From NCBI RefSeq assembly GCF_016808335.1, contig NC_053146.1, positions 38,808,470 to 38,872,469 on the forward strand: a stretch of DNA of 64,000 bases. The letters are read 5' to 3'. A program made the translations under genes and the position numbers. This DNA is from Panicum virgatum (taxonomy: Eukaryota; Streptophyta; Magnoliopsida; Poales; Poaceae). The notes below the pieces were generated by a model that did not search any database, was not told where the DNA came from, and saw only the letters and a program-made list of their open reading frames with translations. Shown here one piece after another: positions 24,401 through 33,345 of the stretch; positions within the stretch are counted from its first letter, which is position 1, and each line of letters starts with the position of its first letter.

Positions 24401-27400
24401 ACCATCTGGTAGTACGATTCCAAATGAAAGTGTAAGTTCATCTTGGATGACAATGCCACGTGAATTGACCACTTGTCGTCCTATTTACTTTGGCAACATA
24501 TCTATCTTTTCTTTTCTGTCCAATAAAGAACACTTATCTCTTGTCAACTATAGGACGGTGCCACTAAATATACTGGTATTGACAGCTCAAGAATAGTGAA
24601 ACCTTCTCCGAAGTGTAGCACCGCTTCCGAACACTCAGGTTAGCACAATAGCACATAATTTTTTCCACATTAGATTGAATTGGAAACCTCTCCACTTTTA
24701 AGGAAAATGATTGGAGTTTTTGTTGTTAGTTATTTTATCTAAGTAAGTTAATATATTTGGATTTTTTCATGCACACAATTGCTATCTGGTGGTTAGAAAT
24801 TACTTGAATTTGTTCTTGAAAGAGAGTGGTCTAGGAATCCAACACTAGAAAAATATAGTTCAAAAGGGCCTAAAAGTCCCTTGTTATATCACTACATCCA
24901 AGAATGTGGAGCTAAACTGTCAACTACTACCACATGGTAGGGTACAAAAGTCGATGGTTCAGTATCGTTTTTCCATGTACAATTTGCTACTTAAAACTGA
25001 TAATGTGTGTTGCCACGTTTGTGACTTCAAGCATCAATAGGATAGTTTCTGTGCTTTGCGTGTCCATTATGGAAATAAAATTAAAAGAAAAACTGCTATA
25101 CCTACGTTATATAAGCCGTATGGACCACCTCGACATGGACTAGGGCATTGCATGCTTGTCAAACAGGATGGAAAACCCAGTCTATGCATCTAGAGGACCT
25201 TGTTTTTACATCTTATTAACATTACATCTCAATTACTTAGTTTACAATAAAGAAACATGACCAAAAAGTAAGCTTCAAGGGGTGAGAATGATTGACCTGA
25301 CACTATGCTTGTGAATCTGGTTAAGTGTGTGTTAATATTAGTGTAAAAGAATATTAATTGGAAGTTTTATGTTATACTGCATCAGAAATTATTGAGGGGT
25401 AAAATAAGTTTGTAGAATCAGTTCTAATTAAATTCATTAGTTCATCAACCTTTTGTATTATTAGAGGTCCTAGGCTATACTTCCAGCTACTACAATGGAA
25501 TAACAAGCATTCCATTCTACACTAATGATGTTGAATCTCCTATATCAATGAATTATGCATCTAGTAGTATACTTTTGTTTACAAAAATGAATGCTTACAA
25601 TTAAGATTTTAATGCAGATATGTAATAATATTTTAAATAAAATATATAAATTTATCTAAACTGTAATATAATAGACCTACATAAGACCACCAATTTTGTG
25701 CTCTTTCGCTTTGTATACAGGCTGTTTCGTGATCGTGCGAGGCATTGATTGTTCGAGTTCCGATTGGGACTTCGATTGACTTGTCCGGGTTCCGATTAGG
25801 ATTCTGATTGACGGACCAAGGAATTATTGCTTGTTATAGAAATATAGTAGAGAAATTGTAATTAGCATAATTTACTCTCATGGAGTATGAATATTATTGA
25901 AAATATATTTATTTTAAAATATATAGGGGTACTTTTGGTAATTTTTTCTCATAATTGCATATGTTGGTAATTTAGATGTAAATTAGGGGGTTACTTTATA
26001 TTATCTTTCATAATGGCAAATGTGGATAATTTAGATAAATATTAGGGATTATTTTATATTACTTTTGTAGTGGTAGTGGTGGGTAATTTAGATATAAATT
26101 TAAGGTTCACTTTTCTACTGTTATAATGCAGCAGTGGGTAACTTTATAGAACAATAATTGAGGTCGAATGTTTTTAACTTCTATGAGAATTTTTAGGATC
26201 ATCCTTTTGATAACAACAATATGGGCTTGTATTGGTGGTATGTTGACTTTAGGTATGCAGAAAGACCATCTACTTCATGTTAATCAATTTTTTAAGTTGC
26301 AAAGCATTAGATTTCATAGGCTCTCGACTAATCTTTAACTGTACCCTCACTTTCTAATCCAATACTCCAAGTGCCATTTCTATTTAGAATGTCAAAAAGC
26401 AAACTTGAAATAAAATTTAGTATGAGATATAATTAGTGACACACGATGAACATTTTTCAATATCCTGCCTTATCAGTTTACTTTTTCAGTGGATCCTATT
26501 TCGTCCTCTAAGCTAAGCATGCCATCCAAGGAGATCCCATCAACTTTAGGCATGCTGGAGAAGTCAGAAATGTTTGCACAAATACGTGGAGATGGATCTT
26601 TAAACTTAAGCCTTGAGCAGGTTCGAAAGGTTACTCGGAATTTTTCATCTTTATTAAAGTTAGGTGAAGGAGGAATCTGGACAGTCTACAGGGCAGTATT
26701 ACCTGATAACCAGATTGTTACCATCCGAAGAGCTAAACAGGTTGTTCCAAATTCTCTTATTTTCTTTCTCTGTGTCCTTGCTTATCAATTGGTTATTCAT
26801 CAACGTCATATTAGTCATCCATGTGCTTGGTTTTTCTGACAAGATAATTCTTGTTGGGCTACTTTTTTACTACAATTATTAATTGAACTGTTATTACAAT
26901 GAATTGAGGTAATCTCCAATCTCCACAGAGATAAAGGTAACCTGTTTGCATTGTATGAGTTCTGGTTAAAACGGCCAGGAACTGAAGGACAAGCTAAAGA
27001 GTACAAACCAGTACATTTACCACAGGGTTATAATTGATCAACCTGATTGAACCAGTACATTTCAGTATATTTAATGTAAATACTGCATAATATGCACTTG
27101 AACTAGCTAGTAATTACAGACTGTATAATCTGTTGCCAGGGTCACATGAAAGAGGCAAGACATCTCATGAAAGTGAGTCTCCTTACAGAAATTAATCACC
27201 AGAGTCTGGTGAGGTTCCTAGGTTTTATTGATGAAGGAAATGAATGTATTAGGATTACAGAGTATGTTCCGAATGGCACTCTTAGACAACACCTACACGG
27301 TATGTAAAGTTTTGTAACTTGTTCCTTTTTATGGGATAGTTTGAATTACATCAATTATTTCTTAAAACATATCTGCAGATCAACATAAGAGAATTCTGGA

Positions 27401-30400
27401 TTTTAATCAACGGATAGTGATTGCCCTTGATGTTGCAATTGCATTGACTTACCTTCATTTATCTTGTGGTAAGAATGCTGTATTCATTGCTTGAACTATT
27501 TTTTTGGGTGAAATATGTGCTTGCTTGAATGTTGGTTCACTATGCTTTCATGAATTTGCACAGTTCTCATATTTTACAAATACTAATCATAGCATGAACC
27601 AAATGGAACAAAGGTATCTCATAGGAACATCTATTGCAATTTTCTCTTCATTACTAATTACAATTTGATATGGAAATCTGTTAGAGTATATTTGGCAGTA
27701 TAGGAAATATCTCAAGGAGGCTTCCTTCCCTCCAAGTGTTGTACCCCTATATATTCGCCCTCTAGACTCAATGCAATACAATCCACGATTCATATACAAT
27801 CTATCCTTCTTATATGGTATCACGAGTCTAGGTTTCTGAAAGCTAGTAGGGCTCAGAATAATTGATTGATTAGGTTGCAAAGCACATGTACAAGATATAT
27901 AGGCAAGGATGTTCTAGGGTTTATGGAAACAATACCAATCAACGGAGATCCTTGCCCAAGGATGTCCTAGGGTTTATGGAAACAATACCAATCAATGGAG
28001 ATCCTTGCCTAATCTAATACTTGACCTAGAAGTCATCCCGGGAGGGGCCGGCACATGGCACATAGGCCCGTGTGGCCAGCAGGGCTAGGAGCCATACAGC
28101 CCAAAGGGCCAGCTGAACCATGCTACCCATGTTATCTAACACGCCCCCGCAGTCTGATCGTCGGTAGCGCAAACGTTCAAGATGGACCTGAACTCCCTGA
28201 ACACTGAGGACGGAAGGCCCTTGGTGAAGATGTTGGCGTACCGTTACGATGTAGGAACATGCATGACGCGTACATCACCAATAGCAACGTGCTCTCAGAC
28301 GAAGAAAAGATCAATCTCAATGTGCTTGGTGCGCTGATGATGAATGGGGTTGGAGGACATGTAGACAATGCTGATGTTGTTGCAGTAGACCAACGAAGCA
28401 TGCTGAGGCGGAGCATGGAACTCGAGAAGAAGCTGTCGCAGCCAGGTGACTTCAACAATGCCATTAGCCACAATGCGATACTCGGCTTTGGCACTAGATC
28501 TGGAAACCGTGTTCTGCCGCTTCGACGACCAGGAAACTAAGTTGTCCCCGAGAAACATAGCATAACCCGATGTGGATTTGTGAGTATCTGGACAACCTGG
28601 CCAGTCAGCATCGGAGTATACAATCAGCTCACTCTGCGAAGACGGACGAAGGAGAAGGCCCAGGTGTAGAGTCCCTCTGATGTAGCGAAGGATAGTAGGA
28701 TACGCTTCAAAGTGGCTAGGTGTGGCTCACGAGGATCATGCATGCGCAAGCAAACATGCTGAACTGAATAAGAAATATCCGGCCTGGTGAAAGTGAGGTA
28801 GTGAAGAGCACTCGCAAGACTCCAAAAATCTGAAGCATCCTAAATAAGTGGACCATCAGCCGCCAATTTGGGGTTGGTGTCCACAATAGTAGAGCACGGA
28901 TTGCACCCAGCCATACCAGCATGGTCCAGAATATCCAGCATGTACTGCCACTGATAGAGGAATAAACTAGAGCCATAGCGCTATACGTGCATACCTAGGA
29001 AGTGATGAAGCTCGCCAGGATCCTTCATAGAGAACTGCTGCAAACCCTGAATGGTGCACTGGAGAAGATGCTGTGAGGACAATGTCATCAACGTAAAGGA
29101 GCAAGTAGAAGGTGTCGACTGTAGCCGAATAGAGAGGTGTCTGACTTGGCCTTGACAAATCCCAGATTGAGTAGATATGCAGAAAAGCGACTGTACCAAG
29201 CACAAGGAGCCTGTTTCAACCCGTAGAGAGATCTATTAAGGCGACAGACAAAATTTGGGTCAGGCTGAGTGTAGTAGATAGCCTCAGACAGGATCACGTG
29301 AAGGAATGCATTCTTGACATCAAGTTGATGAATAGACCATCCACGAGAGAGATCCAGGGGCAGTAATGTGCGAATTGTAGCCGGCTTCACAGCTGGGCTG
29401 AAAGTCAAGATAGTCTCAGACAGGATCCCGTGAAGGAATGTATTCTTCACTTCAAGTTGATGAATAGACCATCCACGAGAGAGATCCAGGGGCAGTAATG
29501 TGCGAACTGTAGCCGGCTTCACAGCTGGGCTGAAAGTCTCAGCAAAATTCATGCCTGGCCGCTGAGAGAAACCGCAAAGAACCCACCAACCCTTATAGTG
29601 CTCGCTAAGAGAAACCGCAAAGAACCCACCAACCCTTGTAGTGCTCAAGAGAAACATTAGACATGAACTTGTGCTTGAAGATCCACTTCCTAGAGACGAC
29701 AGGGCGCTACGGAAGGTCTTTGGGATGGGCGACAAGGGCATAGCATGGTACAGTGTCGGAAGATGAAAACCATGCTTGGCCCTATGTCATCATGGGGTGT
29801 TAGAGTGTGCAGCGGAATTCGGTCCAACCCTCTATACCCATGAGCTAGCGTCGTACCAGGCCTTAGGTCCACCGGAGCCCAATCAACCAAGGCCTCAAGC
29901 CCAACTCAATCCAAAAGACTAGCCTAATGGGTGAGGACTGCCCCCACCTTATATATTGGGCTCCCCACCATCAATTTTCGATGTGGGACTAAATCTAACA
30001 GTCTATCCCGTTACACATCAGGCCCAACTCTTCCATCACATACAACCCATGCAATCTTCCGGAAGACGTTCTCCAGACCCCGAGTCACTCTCCAGCCACA
30101 CACAACCCGTGCGACCTTCCGGAGACGTTCACAGGCTCTCCCGTCACCATGTGACCCCGGAGATATTCCTGATTTCCCGACCTTCAGCTTGGATACCACT
30201 TGTTAGAGTGTGCAGTGGAATCCGGTCCAGCTCGCTATACCCACGAGTTGGCGTCCTACCAGGCCTCAGGTCCAACAGAGCCCAACCAACCAAAAGCCTT
30301 AGGCCTAACTCAACCCAAAGGACTAGTCTGATGGGTGAGGACTGCCCTATCTTATATATTGGGCCCCTACCATCAATTTCCGATGTGGGATTATATCTAA

Positions 30401-33281
30401 CATGGGGTGCTGGTTCACGACAGGTGGAACTGGAATGGCAGCTTCGGGAGAGCCGGAGGACCGGCTGCTAGAGCAGACAGGGAGCGCCGAGTGTAGACGT
30501 AGCGGAGCTCGCGGGTCAGCACCAGAGGTCGGCAGTCGGTCGTTGGAGAGCCAGTCAGAGCCGGCTACGGACTAGCAGAAGTTGGTTGGGGGCCGGTCGC
30601 AGCTGGTTGCCGAGGGCCAGCCGGTGCACCAGCGGTGGTCGGCTGTGCAGCAGTGGGGGCCGGGGGGCTTTTTGGTGGCATAGCCGTGCCTGGGAGGAGG
30701 GGTGCTGCACTTGGCATCGGGCTGGTCGCACTTGGAAGAGGCCCGGCCTGGCGCAGGCATGCCATTAGAGGCCACAAGCGGCTATGCAGAGGCAAGAGGA
30801 GCGCCGTTGGGGGGTCCTGCAGGGTGTAAAAAATGTGTCGATCCTATGGGGGCCAGCAGATGATTAGTGAAATCATCCAGAAAATCAAAATACACCTGGT
30901 TGGATGAAGGGTGATGCTCAGTGAAGGGAAACACCATCTCATCAAACGTGACATGGTGCAAGATGATGGCGGTGTTAGAGATAAGATCAAGGCAGCAGCA
31001 TCCCTTGTGGTGAGTAGTATAGCCAAGGAAAATGCAAAGAGTGGAGCGAGGTGCGAGTTTATGGCTAGCTGTGGCGGAAAGGTTGGGGGTAACACTTGCA
31101 CCCAAAGACGTTCCTTAACCGTATGACGGAAGGATGCCATGAAGGGCGAAATGTGGTGTGCCGAACTGGAGCGTCTTAGTGGGCAAGATGTTGAAGAGAT
31201 AAGTGGCCGTGGTGAGAGCTTCATCCCAATAGGAGGACGACATGTTGGCCTGAAATAGGAGTGAGCGAACAACATTATTATTGGTGCGAATAATGGGGAG
31301 CTAGGCTGGTGGAGTGGGCTAGCAAGCCACGACCCATGGGGGAAACGGTGCGCGTGTGGGGCCAGGGTTCAGGGGGGTTTCTCGATCGGGGTCATATGGT
31401 CCCTTCTTAATGCAATGGAGTGGGGGTGGTTCTTCCCCCACCGGTCGAGCTTTTTTTCTTTCCTTTCTCAATAAAGTAAGAAAACGCTATAGAGTCCAAA
31501 TATAATACTCGGAACTCGTGAAAAGATTGTCTAGAAGCTTCCGAAAATTGGACTTTGCTCTAAGAAAATTGAGAATAAATGCCAGCATAATCTAGAAGAT
31601 TCTCAGAAGGTCTAGAAGATGGATAAGAGTATTTGAAAAGATACTCACATCCCAAAATTGAATATTTAGGGGTGTGACTACAGGCTCTTGTAAAAGAAGG
31701 AAGTACTTAATTATGGAAATTTCGCTACCTTGTGTGTGCTATCCTCAGATGGAGGGATATTTGGAAGCCTTTTAGTGAGGCACCAGTCTTACGCTGTTGT
31801 TCTTTCTATTCTGAGGGGATCGTAGAGGGCTGAACTTTGGTTCACCCTTTCTGCGTCTTCATCTCTATATGGCATGATGTCATGGGTTGGTGTTCATCGG
31901 TTAATCTCAGAAGTTCACAGGTGCAATTTGTTCCACATGAAGATCGGACCGCAATGTTGCGCTTGCACATCAGTTTGCTACCTTTGAGACCAACAATTTG
32001 ATTTACAAGACATATAGGTAGATATGGAATTTTGGAACATTATGAAAAGAAAAGGAAATGTTCATTTTCTTTCACCTCCCACTTTCCTGAATAAAATCAA
32101 ACTAATACATCAAATTAACAGAAGATGAGAACATTCTGAATCCCAATAGCATTACATGACTGTATTAGATGATCTATTTTATATATTTTCTACAGTGATT
32201 TCTGTCATATGATCCTGTGATATGTGTTGCGGGCATGAATGTGTTGCCAGCATTCAAAGACCATGTTAGAAAATTATTCTCACTATAAAAGAGAACAAAA
32301 TAGAATAGGAGAAGCCAATAATGGACGCAAATTTGTGATGCGAGTTGTTGGACAGAACTATTTGTTATGGATAACATAAATAAGCTGGTGAAGTATTTAT
32401 ATTATGTGTTTTATGGCTTCTAATTTGTATGTGCTTATTAACAGGGCAAGCTGTAATCTGTTACAATTTGAAGACATCAAACATTCTACTGACAGAGAGC
32501 TACAGAGCAAAAGTATGCTGTTCTATACTGTCAGAAAGTGGTTACGTTATGCCAGCTAGTGGGGCAGTAGGCTACAGTGATCCAGAGTACTTACGGACAT
32601 TTGAGCTCACTGCTAAATCTGATGTGTACTCTTTTGGAATAATACTCTTAGAAATCCTATCTTCTCACGGGCCGCAAGATTGGAATGTATTGATGAACCA
32701 CCAGAATAGCTCCAGTTGGACAATGGAACGTGTTGTACAATGGGTAAGTTTCAAGCCTGATCAAATTGCTGTGAAGTATTGGTTGTTGAGAATAATTTTA
32801 GTAGTGTAGTTGGCCTTGGGCCATGAAAATGTGGAATGCTGCTCCACTCTATGTTCTTAATTCTGTATGCTCGCAGGCTCTCGAGAAATTTTATGACGAC
32901 CTCATGAACGAGGTACTGGATTACCGTATGGAGGACCGTGTGGCCGGAGAAGTGCTTAGAGACTGGCTTAGCTTGGCATTAAGTTGCGTGGCTCCACGTG
33001 GCAATGATCGCCCAAGCATAGAAGTGGTCGGGGAGCGTCTATGGAAAATATGGAAAGACCATCGAAGAAACATAGGAGAGACGCACGAGTACCAAGGAAG
33101 TTGGGAAGAGTTCGTTGAACAAGAGGGAATTCTGAGGCATCAAAAGTCTGCGCCCAAGAGAATTTGGGGCCCTTCGGCAGCAGAGGAGGAATGGTCTGGG
33201 TATATTAAGCAGATTGAATTGGTCCAACAAGGTTACTCACGATCTGCTTCATTCGACGATATGACAGTATCTCCTCGGTAG
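18499..33281 (+). CDS. NLR2: CC-NB-ARC-LRR with C-terminal integrated pseudokinase
   Basis: Nine exons: 18499-18780, 20399-21553, 22209-24431, 24554-24638, 26490-26740, 27140-27299, 27379-27468, 32445-32743 and 32877-33281 (stop). They total 4950 nt, about 1649 aa. All junctions are GT-AG and the phases (0,0,0,1,0,1,1,0) stay in frame. Exon 1 is a short CC with [11 protein letters not shown]. Exon 2 is the NB-ARC: P-loop GMVGLGKTT, Walker [28 protein letters not shown] as [11 protein letters not shown], and [17 protein letters not shown]. Exon 3 starts with MHD altered to YIHNFIHEF and carries ~13 LRRs plus a second C-terminal LRR block with FPTWMMNNL and [13 protein letters not shown]. Exon 4 is a 28-residue linker. 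Exons 5-9 encode a CRCK-like kinase fold lacking catalytic residues. Intron positions around the CC, NB-ARC and MHD match NLR1, so the two are inverted paralogues. The chief doubt is whether the exon 4-exon 5 junction is used in vivo. Confidence 0.8.
19226..19900. mobile_element. GC-rich TIR element in NLR2 intron 1
   Basis: The left end is CGGTTCAAAAAGGCG (19226-19240) and the right end is CGCCTTTTTGAAC (19888-19900). Subterminal GGCGCCTAGG/CGCCTAGGC repeats lie in both orientations. The flanking 8-mers ATTGACCA and ATTGACAT match at 6 of 8, consistent with a hAT-type duplication. The middle is G/A-rich, with a ~50-bp tandem duplication (19610-19700: GGATAAGGTGGGCTGTTGGG units). The long glycine/arginine frames are compositional. 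Confidence 0.6.
22027..22160 (+). mobile_element. LINE 3' fragment in NLR2 intron 2
   Basis: The sequence ends 'tgatataatgatacgaagttctcc' (in part), then TGCCTGTTCGAGAAAAAAAAA, a grass LINE-type tail with poly-A. The flanks AAGTCATGTGA and AAGTCACATGA are an imperfect (9 of 11) candidate target-site duplication. It is 5' truncated. Confidence 0.5.
27682..27812 (+). repeat. Copia-type LTR remnant in NLR2 intron 7
   Basis: It starts TGTTAGAGTATATTTGG and contains CCCTATATATTCGCC. TGGTATCACGAGTCTAGG follows, a close relative of the initiator-Met-tRNA primer-binding site. The start and TATA-like region resemble the LTR of the element in NLR1 intron 1. Confidence 0.5.
27840..31300 (-). mobile_element. 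Decayed Ty1-copia element (RNase H, RT, integrase remnants) in NLR2 intron 7
   Basis: Minus-strand fragments are in order for a copia pol. Integrase C-terminal pieces lie at 31275-30782 ([14 protein letters not shown]). RT pieces lie at 29741-29088 ([39 protein letters not shown]). RNase H lies at 28558-28295 ([20 protein letters not shown]). Frames are broken by stops and by two local tandem duplications (about 29285-29530 and 29577-29650). A TRIM (29798-30402) interrupts it. LTR-like sequence beginning TGTTAGATAACATGG on the minus strand lies near 28141; it contains a 53-bp tandem duplication (27903-28008). No second LTR was found at the right end, so the element is truncated. Confidence 0.75.
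29798..30402 (-). mobile_element. TRIM (terminal-repeat retrotransposon in miniature) with perfect TSD
   Basis: Two ~203-bp direct repeats (29798-30000 and 30201-30402) begin TGTTAGAGTGTGCAG and end ATCTAACA. Only 200 bp lie between them. The flanking 5-bp duplication is TGGGG at 29793-29797 and 30403-30407. On the minus strand the LTR contains CCCACATCG and TATATAAGGTGGG, and is followed by TGGTATCCAAG, a Met-tRNA-type primer site (about 30188-30198). No coding capacity. It is inserted in the copia remnant, so it is younger than that element. Confidence 0.9.
31300..32444 (+). other. Remainder of NLR2 intron 7
   Basis: It starts with T-rich, LINE-tail-like sequence (CTTTCTCAATAAAGTAAG at about 31464) and continues as AT-rich intron to the acceptor TTATTAACAG at 32435-32444. 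No gene. Confidence 0.45.
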
Positions 33282-33345
33282 AAAGTTTCAGTTTGATTAG
33301 AAGGTATAACATGTGTGGATTAGAAGGTAACTAGCTAGGTGCACC

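Larger units (their letters stand above)
26490..33281 (+). other. Integrated CRCK-like pseudokinase domain of NLR2 (exons 5-9)
   Basis: Exon 5 ends a linker and gives the glycine loop [12 protein letters not shown], then the subdomain II region IVTIRRAKQ, where the usual VAVK lysine is Arg. Exon 6 has [19 protein letters not shown] and [16 protein letters not shown], close to calmodulin-binding receptor-like cytoplasmic kinases. Exon 7 has [20 protein letters not shown]. Exon 8 has [13 protein letters not shown] where HRDVKSSNILL is expected, and [11 protein letters not shown] where the DFG segment is expected. [20 protein letters not shown] and FGIILLEIL are well kept. Exon 9 has the C-lobe end [20 protein letters not shown] and a ~70-residue tail. 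The kinase is probably catalytically dead but structurally kept. A separate downstream kinase gene is the alternative, but no independent start was seen and exon 5 joins exon 4 in phase. Confidence 0.75.

Noticed and set aside
26490..33281. Stand-alone receptor-like kinase gene downstream of a complete NLR
   Set aside because: No in-frame ATG with a kinase N-terminal region or clear promoter was seen, and the exon 4 to exon 5 phases fit. Kept as an alternative, not as the main model.
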